Below are positions 1-7,853 of a DNA stretch of 24,067 nt, one piece after another. A program made the translations under genes and the position numbers. Position 1 is the stretch's first letter. Each line of letters opens with the position of its first letter. The notes under the pieces were generated by a model. The model searched no databases, was not told the DNA's origin, and saw nothing but the letters and a program-made list of their open reading frames with translations. Source of the DNA: Treponema sp. (lineage in GTDB: Bacteria > Spirochaetota > Spirochaetia > Treponematales > Treponemataceae); NCBI GenBank assembly GCA_003447785.1, contig DLYJ01000062.1, forward strand, positions 5,001-29,067, written 5' to 3'.

Positions 1-933
1 CAGCACGCAGTTCCAATCACTTTTGGCTGGAGTATTGCTGAATTTGTAAGCCGTCTCGGAAAATCTATCATCAGAATCGAAGAACTTTCAAACCAGCTCG
101 TTGGTAAACTTGCAGGTCCTGTAGGTTCATACAACGGTCCTTCAATGATTGTTAAGGATCCTGAAGAACTTGAACGCATCTATACAGAATACCTGGGACT
201 TAAACCATCAGAATATTCCAACCAGCTTGTTGAACCAGAACACGTTCTCCGCCTCCTGCTTGAGATGAATGTTGCATTTGGTATCATCGCAAACCTTGCC
301 GATGACCTTCGTAACCTTCAGCGCTCAGAAATCGGTGAAGTTTTTGAGTACTTTGCAAGCACTCAGGTTGGTTCTTCAACAATGCCGCAGAAACGCAACC
401 CGTGGAACAGCGAACACGTTAAATCTTTGTGGAAGGCAATGTGCCCTCGCGTAATTACTTTCTACATGGACCAGATTTCTGAACACCAGCGTGATTTGAC
501 AAACTCAGCTTCACAGCGCTTTATTGCTGACTATGTAAGCGGCTTTACAATGGCAGTTGCCCGCATGAACAGCGTTGTTAAGGGCCTCCAGGCTGACCGC
601 GACAACATGGCTAAAAACCTTGAAAACGCAGGCGGTAAGGTTAAGGGCGGCGTTCTCGCTGAACCTGCATATATTCTTCTTGGAGAAGCAGGTGTTAACG
701 ACGGACACGAAGTTATCCGCAAAATCACCCTCGAAGCGGAGCAGTCAGGCAAAACTTTCTTTGAAGTTCTTAAAACTCACACAGAAGCATATGCTAAAAT
801 CACAGCACAGCTGGAAAAACTCGGTGTTGCTGATCCTGCCAACTTCTTTGAACACCCGTCAAACTACTGCGGACTTGCAGCTAAAAAATCAAAGCGCCTT
901 GCACTCAAGTACAAGGAGCTTCTTAAACTGTAG
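1..933 (+). CDS. purB: Adenylosuccinate lyase, C-terminal part (5' end outside window)
   Basis: The reading frame is open from base 1, so the start lies upstream; 310 residues are visible. This is a fumarase/aspartase superfamily lyase: the superfamily signature GSSTMPQKRNP is at fragment residues 124-134 (bases 370-402), and the mobile loop carrying the catalytic serine belongs to it. The first visible residues (QHAVPITFG) match the conserved histidine loop, and GPVGSYNG precedes a helical core. Adenylosuccinate lyase releases fumarate from SAICAR and from adenylosuccinate in cytoplasmic purine synthesis. The pattern SEHQRDLTNSASQR after the signature fits PurB better than argininosuccinate lyase or fumarase. 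The next gene begins 51 bases downstream on the same strand with no strong terminator between, so co-transcription is possible. Family membership is sure; the exact substrate is inferred from the motif style. Confidence 0.87.
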   Translation, partial: QHAVPITFGWSIAEFVSRLGKSIIRIEELSNQLVGKLAGPVGSYNGPSMIVKDPEELERIYTEYLGLKPSEYSNQLVEPEHVLRLLLEMNVAFGIIANLADDLRNLQRSEIGEVFEYFASTQVGSSTMPQKRNPWNSEHVKSLWKAMCPRVITFYMDQISEHQRDLTNSASQRFIADYVSGFTMAVARMNSVVKGLQADRDNMAKNLENAGGKVKGGVLAEPAYILLGEAGVNDGHEVIRKITLEAEQSGKTFFEVLKTHTEAYAKITAQLEKLGVADPANFFEHPSNYCGLAAKKSKRLALKYKELLKL

Positions 934-984
934 CTGATTCAGACGGAGTTTGCCGTTCCTGTTATTGTGACCGGATGGAAATCT

Positions 985-1905
985 ATGTACTATTTTATTG
1001 TAAACGAGCACGGCGGCTCCGGCAAAGCAGTAAGCTGCTGGCAGATTGTAAAACAAATCCTCGACAGCAAAAACATCCCGTATAAATTTTATATCCCTGA
1101 ATACGCCGGACATGCCACTGAGCTTGCCCGCCAGATTTCCGAACAGCAGGACAACGATATCCGTCTTGTTGTCGTAGGCGGTGATGGAACTGTCAACGAA
1201 GTGCTCAACGGAATTACCAGTTTTGAGCGTATTAAATTTGGCCTTGTTCCCACCGGAAGCGGAAACGACTTTAGCCGCGGCTTAAACATCCCGCGCCACA
1301 ATCCTGCAAAGGCCCTGGACATGATTTTGAATTCACCAGGAAATAAGGCAATCGACCTTGGCTGCGTTGAAGCCCTTTCTAAACGCAAATTTTTTGGCAT
1401 AAGTTCCGGCTACGGCATGGACGCAATCGTCGGCACTTCAATCAACACTTCAAAAATCAAGGTTGTAATGAATAAACTCCACCTGAGCAAAATGAGTTAC
1501 GGCCTTTTAACTGTTGTTACCCTGTTCAGGATGAACACTTACCGCGTTAAACTTAGTTTTGACGGCGAACCTTTAAAAGAATTTTCCAAAATGATTTTTA
1601 TTGCCACAATGAACTTTCCGTGGGAAGGTGGTGGCGTTCCAATGACTCCCCTTGCAAAGGGTGATGACGGACAGCTTTCTGTCTGCGTTGCTTACGGTAT
1701 TCCAAAGTGGCGCACTTTCCTGCTTTTCCCATTTTTACTTCTGGCAAAGCATGGAGATAAAAAAGGGTTTTACATCAGAAACTGTAAAACCCTTGATATC
1801 TTTAGTGAAGATCCCACAGTGTGCCACACCGACGGTGAACTTTTAGGAAGCCCGACCCGTATTCATTACGAGTGTCTTCCTAAAAAACTTACTGTGTTAG
1901 TTTAA
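985..1905 (+). CDS. Diacylglycerol/lipid kinase family protein (DAGK catalytic domain, YegS-like)
   Basis: The product has 306 residues, the usual length for the bacterial DagK/YegS lipid kinase family, which phosphorylates diacylglycerol or a related lipid using ATP at the inner face of the membrane. The N-terminus YFIVNEHGGSGKA is the first family motif; GGDGTVNEV (residues 65-73) is the nucleotide-binding glycine motif and PTGSGNDF (89-96) the second glycine-rich loop. A C-terminal DGE follows, as in the family. I chose ATG 985 because the family motif starts at once and GGATGGA lies 6-12 bases upstream; a GTG at 967 would add six residues. The gene ends tail to tail with the DUF4340 gene with a 3-base overlap. 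Likely role is membrane lipid turnover; the actual lipid substrate cannot be read from sequence. Confidence 0.88.
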   Translation: MYYFIVNEHGGSGKAVSCWQIVKQILDSKNIPYKFYIPEYAGHATELARQISEQQDNDIRLVVVGGDGTVNEVLNGITSFERIKFGLVPTGSGNDFSRGLNIPRHNPAKALDMILNSPGNKAIDLGCVEALSKRKFFGISSGYGMDAIVGTSINTSKIKVVMNKLHLSKMSYGLLTVVTLFRMNTYRVKLSFDGEPLKEFSKMIFIATMNFPWEGGGVPMTPLAKGDDGQLSVCVAYGIPKWRTFLLFPFLLLAKHGDKKGFYIRNCKTLDIFSEDPTVCHTDGELLGSPTRIHYECLPKKLTVLV

Positions 1906-2501
1906 AGATTTGCTGCTCCGTCTTTTGATTCTGCTTCTGCAGGTGTCTTTCCTGCAGAAACATCAGCGTTCGCACCGTTGGGAGCGTTTTCTTCAACCTT
2001 AAGTTTTAAACTTTCTTCATCAACAGTAAAGGCAGAGCGGATGCTGCCACCTGCAAGAAGTGTCTCTGAAGAGCCGTCCAACTGGATAAAGGTCTGGCTT
2101 GCACTGGATGCGTCTTTTCCGATTACAATTGAACGGAGTGTTTTTTCTCCCTTGTTAACGGTAACTTTGATTGTCTGAGCGTCAGCAAGACCGTAGCGGT
2201 TCAATTCGGTTTCGGATGAAGAGTGGCTTACAGAACCAAGCACCTTGATGGAGGTAACTGCGTCTACAAGTTCAGCTGCCTTTTTGTCGTCGGCTGCCTG
2301 TTTGTTGTCGCCCAGGTACCACAAACCGCCTTCCATAGCGAGTTTTATCTGTTTGCCTTCTTTTTCGATGAGAATTACATCAGGCTTTTCCTTGAGTTTT
2401 AAGAGTTTTACAGGTGAGCGCGAAGAAAGAACTGTCTGCAGGACGTAAACTGCTGCAAGAACTGCAATTGCACTCAATAAAATAGTTTTTCGGTTTTTCA
2501 T
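1902..2501 (-). CDS. DUF4340 domain membrane-anchored protein, last gene of the GldA/GldFG-type operon
   Basis: The product has 199 residues with a basic N-terminus and one hydrophobic segment (about residues 7-27), followed by a soluble part probably outside the cytoplasmic membrane. The stretch KPDVILIEKEGKQIKLAMEGGLWYLGD and the later RYGLADAQTIKVTVNKGEKTL resemble DUF4340 proteins, which often sit directly behind GldG-like genes; their biochemical role is unknown. At 199 residues it is shorter than many DUF4340 proteins, which tend to repeat the motif. The start is fixed by GGAGG seven bases upstream. It lies 33 bases after the fused permease gene, and a 7-bp hairpin sits directly before its ribosome-binding site. 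The C-terminal 30 residues are rich in Ala, Glu and Asn and look disordered. Confidence 0.72.
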   Translation of the reverse strand: MKNRKTILLSAIAVLAAVYVLQTVLSSRSPVKLLKLKEKPDVILIEKEGKQIKLAMEGGLWYLGDNKQAADDKKAAELVDAVTSIKVLGSVSHSSSETELNRYGLADAQTIKVTVNKGEKTLRSIVIGKDASSASQTFIQLDGSSETLLAGGSIRSAFTVDEESLKLKVEENAPNGANADVSAGKTPAEAESKDGAANL

Positions 2502-2513
2502 ATCATTTTCCTC

Positions 2514-2532
2514 CGGTCTTACGGAAAGACCG
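2514..2532 (-). promoter_or_regulatory. Intercistronic hairpin abutting the DUF4340 ribosome-binding site
   Basis: A perfect 7-bp inverted repeat (CGGTCTT / AAGACCG, 5-base loop) fills the gap between the stop of the permease gene and the Shine-Dalgarno sequence. Read on the minus strand, the last G of the 3' arm is the first G of GGAGG. There is no T-run, so it is not a terminator. It may stabilise the upstream message or slow translation start of the DUF4340 gene; this is inference. Confidence 0.55.
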
Positions 2533-2534
2533 TG

Positions 2535-5315
2535 TTATTTAATTTCCCGGGCGTCGTCCGGATTGTATTTGTTTCTGATCATGCGCTGTTTAGCCTTGAT
2601 TTTTACAAATGCAATCAATCCTGCAAGTGCGACAAGAACGATAAGTCCAAATTCATTAAAGTACTTGGCAATGTTAACTGTAATTCCGGACTTTGCCTTC
2701 AGCGTATTTACGCTTAAGCCCTTTGTACGCATTGCACACAAATCTTCTTCGCCGTTCATGTAGTCGATGACGTTGCGGACAAACATTGCGATTGGCTGTT
2801 TTCCGCTGTCATCCATTACCTGGCCTGTTGTGATTTTGCTTGAGCCCACAACAAAAATCTTTGCGTTCTGAATTGCCTTTGCGTGGTGGTCGGTAAAACT
2901 GAATGCACCTGTTGAACCGTCTTTCTGTGCCGGGTTTTTGTCGAATGCGCTTTCAAATCTGCCTTCTACTACAACTGCGAGGTTTTCGCTTTTCATTACG
3001 GATTTATCTGCCGGCTTACGGATCAGTTGTGGAATTGTTGTAATGTTTGACTGCATGAGCCATGACTGAGGAGAAGATTTTGCAAGAACAGTTGCTTTTG
3101 CACTTTCAATATTATCAACTCCTTTCACATCGATTGAACTGTTCTGGAGCATGATTACGTAACCGAGGTTCTTTGTTATCGGATTCTTTCTGTCCATATT
3201 TGTTTTCTGCAAAAGTGGTGCAAAGTAGAGCGGTGTTGAACCTGAACGCTGGTCCTTGTTTACGTAGCAGTTTTCGTCCATTACATAGTCCTGGCCGATT
3301 TTGATTCCGTATTTGTCCAGGAGTTTTGATAAACCGCTGTCAATCGGGTCGTATGTTGGAGCCTGGTAGTACATTGCCTGGCCCTGAGGAAGTTTTTCGT
3401 TAAAGCTGTCGGCAAATAGGATGAGGTTTCCGCCGCGCATTACGAATTGGTCGATTTTGTAGAGTTCTTCATCTGAGTATTTTGTTTTAGGACCGCAGAT
3501 TACGATGCTCTTGAGCCCTGACGGAATATCCGTTTCTGCAAGGTTGATTGATTTGAATTCATAACGGTCAGAAATCAGGGAATTGAGAATTCCTGCTCCC
3601 TGTTTTGAATCGTTAAGGTCAAGTTCTTCATGGCCTGTGATGTAACCGATTACCGCAGGTTTGGAAACAAGGCTCTTGAGGTTTTCTGTAAGTTCATCTT
3701 CCAGGTTGTCTGTTCCTGCAATTATGTTCTGGCCAAAGAAGGTGCGTGTCATCTGGAGCGGAATCAGGCGGAACGACTCCCCGTATTCAAGGACGAGTCC
3801 CAGGGCGCCGATGCCCTTGCCTGTTTTAGGGTCATTCCAGTTGAGGGATTGAATTCCATACTTTTGTACAAGTTCAGGGATTTGTTCCGGGGCCGGGTCG
3901 ATTGAATTAAAATCAATGCGGTCCATATTGTCTTTGTTTACTGCCTTGCATGCGGCCGTAACTGTAGATTCAAGATTTTTAAATCCTGCGATGTTAAAGT
4001 CAGCAAGTTTCTGTGTTGCGTAGAGTGTAAGGTTAACTTTGCCCTTAAGTCCCGAAAGAGCGGACGTTGTAGAAATCATCCTGTTGATAGTTGTAGTCAG
4101 TGTGTATTCGAGGCCGTCTGCCGAATTGAGCCCGTCGATGATTTCAGTGCGGTCAGCGTAAGAAACTGCGATTCCCATCCAGACCTGCTTAAAGCCGACT
4201 TCGTTGTTTTTAAGTTCCTGAATCTGAACCTGGCTGATTCCGTAACCCCGGGCGATTTTCTGGTTTTCTTCCTTGTCCATGTCAAAGAATTCGCAGCTGA
4301 AGTTTGAATTTGCGGCTCCCTTGTATTCAACAAGAATGTCGCGGATATACTGGTCGATTGTGTTATATGGCGACGGAAGGTTATCTGTCATAAACACTTT
4401 GATTGAAAGCGGCTGTTCAAGGGTTTTGACAGTCTGTTCGCTTGATTTTGAAAGTGAATATGATTTTGGTCCGGTCAAATCGAATCTTGCATAGGCGTTG
4501 GAAAAAACGAGGTTTGCAAGAAGGAGAAGAATTACAAAAAGAAGTGTGTCGCTTTCCGGGCTTTTGATGTATTCAACAAAGCTTACGGCATTTTTCTGTG
4601 ACGCTCCGTTTTTGTCCAGTGAGCGTACTGTAAGCACAAAGAAAAGCCCTGCAAGGGAAACAAAGTAAATAAGGTCCCGGGTATCGATAATTCCGCGGGA
4701 GATTGAATCAAAATGGCTCAGGGAAGAAAGGTATGTTACAGGCCTTACAAAGACTGCAGGCAGGAAAACTGCCAGCTGGCTGAGCAAGGTCAGAATTATA
4801 CAGATTGCAAATGCCACAAAGAAGGCAATGATCTGATTTTTTGTTTTGCTTGAAGCGTAAAGACCGATTGCACTGAATGAGGCAATTAAAAAGAGTGAGC
4901 CCAGGTAACCGCCTGCCAGAGGTCCAAGGTCAGGACTTCCAAAAATGTAACAGGTAATTACATAGAAGAGGGAAGGCAAAAGTAAAATCGCACCGCTTAT
5001 AAAGGCCGCAATATACTTTCCGAGAGTTACGTCAAAGGCTGTAACCGGTAAGGTCATCAGAGTTTCTAGAGATGATGAGCGTTTTTCTTCTGCAAACATG
5101 CGCATTGTGAGCGCAGGAATAAAGAAGGAAAGTGTTATTGGCAGAAGTGAAAAGAAGTTTCTCAGTTCTGCGCGGTTTGCTAGGAAGAATGTGTTAAAAA
5201 AGAGAATTCCTGAAGCTGCAACAAAGAGCCCCGTTACGATGTAAGCGATAGGACTTGAAAAATATGATTTAAGTTCTCGTTTTGCGATAACAAAAGATGG
5301 ATTTTGAGTTTTCAT
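2535..5315 (-). CDS. Fused ABC-2 permease and GldG-type auxiliary protein (GldF-GldG fusion)
   Basis: The 926-residue product joins two parts usually encoded separately. Residues 1 to about 245 form an ABC-2 type permease with six hydrophobic segments, starting SFVIAKRELKSYFSSPIAYIV, as in GldF/NosY-like permeases. After a short linker, LLFVILLLLANLVFSNAYARFDLTG begins a GldG-like auxiliary region (pfam09822-type) with its own membrane anchor, a large extracytoplasmic part to about residue 860, and a final hydrophobic segment before a basic tail. With the ATPase encoded just upstream (one base between stop and start; GGAGGAAAA inside the end of the ATPase gene) it makes a complete ABC export-type complex. 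GldFG is known from gliding Bacteroidetes, but homologues occur in non-gliding bacteria and the cargo is unknown. Spirochaetes swim with periplasmic flagella, so a gliding role should not be assumed. Confidence 0.82.
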   Translation of the reverse strand: MKTQNPSFVIAKRELKSYFSSPIAYIVTGLFVAASGILFFNTFFLANRAELRNFFSLLPITLSFFIPALTMRMFAEEKRSSSLETLMTLPVTAFDVTLGKYIAAFISGAILLLPSLFYVITCYIFGSPDLGPLAGGYLGSLFLIASFSAIGLYASSKTKNQIIAFFVAFAICIILTLLSQLAVFLPAVFVRPVTYLSSLSHFDSISRGIIDTRDLIYFVSLAGLFFVLTVRSLDKNGASQKNAVSFVEYIKSPESDTLLFVILLLLANLVFSNAYARFDLTGPKSYSLSKSSEQTVKTLEQPLSIKVFMTDNLPSPYNTIDQYIRDILVEYKGAANSNFSCEFFDMDKEENQKIARGYGISQVQIQELKNNEVGFKQVWMGIAVSYADRTEIIDGLNSADGLEYTLTTTINRMISTTSALSGLKGKVNLTLYATQKLADFNIAGFKNLESTVTAACKAVNKDNMDRIDFNSIDPAPEQIPELVQKYGIQSLNWNDPKTGKGIGALGLVLEYGESFRLIPLQMTRTFFGQNIIAGTDNLEDELTENLKSLVSKPAVIGYITGHEELDLNDSKQGAGILNSLISDRYEFKSINLAETDIPSGLKSIVICGPKTKYSDEELYKIDQFVMRGGNLILFADSFNEKLPQGQAMYYQAPTYDPIDSGLSKLLDKYGIKIGQDYVMDENCYVNKDQRSGSTPLYFAPLLQKTNMDRKNPITKNLGYVIMLQNSSIDVKGVDNIESAKATVLAKSSPQSWLMQSNITTIPQLIRKPADKSVMKSENLAVVVEGRFESAFDKNPAQKDGSTGAFSFTDHHAKAIQNAKIFVVGSSKITTGQVMDDSGKQPIAMFVRNVIDYMNGEEDLCAMRTKGLSVNTLKAKSGITVNIAKYFNEFGLIVLVALAGLIAFVKIKAKQRMIRNKYNPDDAREIK

Positions 5316-5316
5316 A

Positions 5317-6255
5317 TTAGTTTTCCTCCGTCAGGATGTGGAAGATGTCTTCCAGACTGTTGCGCTTGATTGCAAGTTCGTAAAGGTTCCAGCCGTTTTG
5401 AATAACCGCCTTGCTGATTTGAGGTCGGATTTCGCTTTCACCCTTAACGGAAACCAGAGCGCAGGCACTTGTTGAATCCGTTACGCTTTCGCCTTCTTCT
5501 TCTGTAACCGAAGCTGCGCCGTCAATCTTTGAAAGACATGCGCTGAGCTGTTCGTAGGAACAGCCGCCTGCTTGAACGTAAACGCTTGCTGCGTTGCCGT
5601 AGCGCTCGCGGAGCTGGTTTGTAGGACTGTCTGCAACAAGTTTGCCGCCGGAGATAATAATTACGCGGTCACAAATCATTTCTACTTCGCCCAGAATGTG
5701 GGTTGAAATGATTACAGTTCGTGTTTTACCGATTTCTTTGATAAGGGCACGAACATCGCCAATCTGGTTAGGGTCGAGACCGCTTGTAGGTTCATCAAGA
5801 ATTAAAATTTCAGGGTCGTTCATCAGGGCGTGGGCAAGGCCTACGCGCTGTCTGTAACCGCGGCTCAGGTCAGAAATGTTTTTGTGCATTACTTCTTTAA
5901 GTCCGCATTCTTCGCACAGTTTTTGTGCTTTTTCTTCAGGATCTTTACCCTGCATCTGTGCAACGTATTTGAGATAATCTTCTACAATCATCTCACTGTA
6001 AAGCGGAGCGCTTTCCGGCATGTAACCGATTTTGCGCTTGCACTCAACGGAATCCTTTTCAATGTCCAGTCCGTCGATTTTAATTGAACCGCCTGTTGGC
6101 TTTAAGAATCCGGTAATCATACGCATTGTTGTAGATTTTCCGGCACCGTTTGGTCCTAAGAGACCAACAATTTGTCCTGTTGGAATGGAAAAGCTGATAT
6201 CGTCAACAGCCTTAAAAGTCCCGAATAACCGGGAAAGATTGTTTACTTCAATCAT
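5317..6255 (-). CDS. ABC transporter ATP-binding protein, GldA-like
   Basis: The product has 312 residues. It carries Walker A GPNGAGKST, a Q-loop region (KIGYMPESAPLYSEM), the ABC signature in the variant form LSRGYRQRVGLAHAL, Walker B ILILDEPTSGLDP and the switch histidine in IISTHILGEVE. The C-terminal 90 residues form the extra domain seen in ATPases of ABC-2 exporters. It energises the fused permease encoded by the next gene, to which it is almost joined (one intergenic base). The start at 6255 is supported by AGAGGATC seven bases upstream. A TATAAT box with extended -10 TGT lies 45 bases upstream of the start codon, so this is the first gene of a three-gene operon. Specific substrate unknown. 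Confidence 0.9.
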   Translation of the reverse strand: MIEVNNLSRLFGTFKAVDDISFSIPTGQIVGLLGPNGAGKSTTMRMITGFLKPTGGSIKIDGLDIEKDSVECKRKIGYMPESAPLYSEMIVEDYLKYVAQMQGKDPEEKAQKLCEECGLKEVMHKNISDLSRGYRQRVGLAHALMNDPEILILDEPTSGLDPNQIGDVRALIKEIGKTRTVIISTHILGEVEMICDRVIIISGGKLVADSPTNQLRERYGNAASVYVQAGGCSYEQLSACLSKIDGAASVTEEEGESVTDSTSACALVSVKGESEIRPQISKAVIQNGWNLYELAIKRNSLEDIFHILTEEN

Positions 6256-6279
6256 AAGATCCTCTGTTTTGAAATATTG

Positions 6280-6291
6280 ACCTGTTCAGGT
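6280..6291. promoter_or_regulatory. Palindrome ACCTG-TT-CAGGT in the leader of the GldA-like operon
   Basis: Two perfect 5-bp arms flank a 2-base centre, immediately downstream of the predicted transcription start. The position suits a repressor site, but no regulator family is recognised and the site is short. Confidence 0.3.
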
Positions 6292-6328
6292 TTATCTATA
6301 TTATAACAAATTTATCATGAAAAGGTTA
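6292..6328 (-). promoter_or_regulatory. Putative promoter of the GldA-like operon (extended -10)
   Basis: On the minus strand TATAAT is at 6305-6300, preceded directly by TGT (extended -10). The hexamer 17 bases further upstream (TAACCT) is a poor -35. Transcription would begin near 6292, placing the palindrome at 6280-6291 at the very start of the message. Confidence 0.55.
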
Positions 6329-6352
6329 CTGCTTGCAGATTTTTTGTGTGGC

Positions 6353-6381
6353 ATGACTAAGAATAAAAGATGTGATATAGT
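6353..6381 (+). promoter_or_regulatory. Putative promoter giving a leaderless mRNA for the gene at 6388
   Basis: ATGACT (6353-6358), a 17-base spacer and TATAGT (6376-6381) preceded by TGA (extended -10) form a reasonable housekeeping promoter. The hexamer ends six bases before the ATG at 6388, so transcription would start at or next to the start codon. Confidence 0.5.
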
Positions 6382-6387
6382 TTGCCC

Positions 6388-6627
6388 ATGTTAATTGAAA
6401 TTTTAGGAATCGTTGCAAGTCTTTTTGTAATCAGCGCCTTTTTGTTTAAGGATATTAAGATTATCCGCATTCTTGACGGAATCGGCGCACTCCTGTATGT
6501 ATTTTACGGCGTTTTAATTCACAGTTACGCAAACATTCTGCTGAATGTGGTTCTGGTTGCAGTTCAGGTTTATCACCTGACAAAACTCCGCAGGGCTGAG
6601 CAGGTTCAGATTCAGGATAAGGAATAG
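6388..6627 (+). CDS. Small integral membrane protein, YgjV/CBU_0592-like
   Basis: The product has 79 residues and is almost entirely hydrophobic, with about three membrane segments (roughly 2-18, 26-44 and 47-65) and a basic, polar tail (KLRRAEQVQ...). The pattern EILGIVASLFVISAFLFKDIKIIRILDGIGALLYVFYG resembles the small bacterial membrane proteins related to half of YgjV; their function is unknown. I chose ATG 6388 over TTG 6382 because it is a normal start codon and the family begins here. No Shine-Dalgarno sequence is present, and a -10-like box ends six bases before the ATG. The next gene begins two bases after the stop, so the two are an operon. Confidence 0.68.
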   Translation: MLIEILGIVASLFVISAFLFKDIKIIRILDGIGALLYVFYGVLIHSYANILLNVVLVAVQVYHLTKLRRAEQVQIQDKE

Positions 6628-6629
6628 TT

Positions 6630-7151
6630 ATGTTCAAAATTCTGCTGGTTGTTTTTTTGATTTCCATGGTTCCCCTTATTGAATTAAGGGGCGCAATTCC
6701 TGTGGGGGTGGGAATGCTCACCGCTGCCGGTTTTTCCGGGGAGGCAGGCTTAAGCCTTAAATACATTATACTTATCAACGCTGTTGCAATGGCCGGAAAT
6801 ATGGTTCCCGTTCCTTTTATCTACTTTTTTGCACGCAAGTTTCTTGAGTGGGGACAGGATAAAAAGTTCATCGGAAAGATCTGTACTTTCTTTTTGACAA
6901 AGGGTAAGCGCGGCGGAGAAAAACTCCAGCAGTCTGCAGGCCGCGGATTGTTTGTGGCACTCATGCTCTTTGTGGGCATTCCGCTTCCGGGAACAGGTGC
7001 TTGGACAGGAACACTTGCCGCAAGTCTTCTTGATATGAACGCAAAACAGACTGTATTTTCGGTTCTTGCCGGAGTTCTGATGGCTGCGGTAATTATGACC
7101 CTTGCAAGCTGCGGTGTTTTTGGTGCTGCAGGCGCTTTGTTCCTAAAGTAA
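6630..7151 (+). CDS. Small multidrug export family membrane protein (COG2426)
   Basis: The 173-residue product carries the two hallmark motifs of the pfam06695 family: IELRGAIPVG near the N-terminus (residues 17-26) and PLPGTGAWTG in the second half (about residues 119-128). Four or five hydrophobic segments surround a basic loop (FLTKGKRGGEKLQ). The family name comes from early annotation; I know of no firm transport substrate. AAGGAA lies 7-12 bases before the ATG, and the gene follows the small membrane protein by two bases. It ends three bases from the oppositely oriented thiQ stop, with no terminator between. Confidence 0.85.
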   Translation: MFKILLVVFLISMVPLIELRGAIPVGVGMLTAAGFSGEAGLSLKYIILINAVAMAGNMVPVPFIYFFARKFLEWGQDKKFIGKICTFFLTKGKRGGEKLQQSAGRGLFVALMLFVGIPLPGTGAWTGTLAASLLDMNAKQTVFSVLAGVLMAAVIMTLASCGVFGAAGALFLK

Positions 7152-7154
7152 AAA

Positions 7155-7853
7155 CTAAAATAACTTCATCAGGGATTCGTCAAAGTCTTTTGACGGTCCC
7201 TGCCACAAAATCCTTCCGTTTTTTATAAGCACGATTGAATCACTGATTGTCTTTGCTTCGTTGATGTCGTGTGTTACAAAAATTCCGGTAAAGTTTTCTG
7301 ATTTTTGAATCGCCCTTATCTCTTCGCCCAGCTTTTTTCTGAGGGGTGCATCAACTGCCGAAAGCGGCTCGTCAAACAAAACAATCTTTGGCTTTATTGC
7401 CAGCGTGCGGGCAAGGCTTACGCGCTGGGCTTCGCCTCCGGAAAGTGTTTCGACGGAGCGCTTTCCAAAACCCTTGAGATTCATTTTGTCCAGTAATTCT
7501 GCGGCGGCCCTGCGGGCTTCGCTCCGCTTTACGCCGTGGCAGACAGGACCGTAGGCAACATTGTCTTCTACAGAAAGGTGGTTAAAAAGAGCCCCGTTCT
7601 GAAAAACCATTCCAATCTGACGGCGGCTTACAGGAAGTTTTGTAACGTCGGTGCCGCCGATTGTGATGGAAAAAGGGCTTGATTCATCTTTTGAATCTGA
7701 CTTTTCCAGCCCGGCAATCATGCGTAAAACCGTAGTTTTGCCGCTTCCGGAAGGGCCGACGATTGCAGTCATTGTTCCTTCTTCTGCGGATAAACTTAAA
7801 TCAACGGTAACAGTGCTCATTTTTTTGTATAAATTATTTGCGTTAAAAAACAT
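7155..7853 (-). CDS. thiQ: Thiamine ABC transporter, ATP-binding protein
   Basis: The 232-residue product is a complete importer ATPase: Walker A GPSGSGKTT, Q-loop MVFQNGALFNHLSV, signature LSGGEAQRVSLAR, Walker B KIVLFDEPLSAVDAP and switch histidine IFVTHDINEA. It is short, as ThiQ proteins are, without the C-terminal regulatory domain of MalK-type ATPases. It overlaps the end of the permease gene by 11 bases, and AAGGGGAT six bases before the ATG lies inside that gene, so translation is probably coupled. Operon position behind a TPP riboswitch and behind ThiB and ThiP sets the substrate as thiamine or its phosphates. In treponemes the same set is also called tbpABC. Confidence 0.9.
   Translation of the reverse strand: MFFNANNLYKKMSTVTVDLSLSAEEGTMTAIVGPSGSGKTTVLRMIAGLEKSDSKDESSPFSITIGGTDVTKLPVSRRQIGMVFQNGALFNHLSVEDNVAYGPVCHGVKRSEARRAAAELLDKMNLKGFGKRSVETLSGGEAQRVSLARTLAIKPKIVLFDEPLSAVDAPLRKKLGEEIRAIQKSENFTGIFVTHDINEAKTISDSIVLIKNGRILWQGPSKDFDESLMKLF

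Noticed and set aside
1521..1530. Second copy of CCTGTTCAGG, as in the palindrome before the GldA-like gene
   Set aside because: It lies inside the lipid kinase coding sequence as ordinary codons; a 10-base match is expected by chance at this scale.
3630..3905. 91-codon plus-strand frame inside the permease fusion
   Set aside because: Antisense to a well-supported gene, without RBS, promoter or recognisable protein features.
2535..5315. Gliding motility function for the GldFG-like fusion
   Set aside because: No other gliding or type IX secretion genes are present and spirochaetes move by periplasmic flagella; only the transporter architecture is supported.
6344..6366. TGGCATGACTAAGAAT as a sigma-54 promoter
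   Set aside because: TGGCA is present, but the -12 element TTGC is absent; a sigma-70-type promoter with extended -10 fits better.
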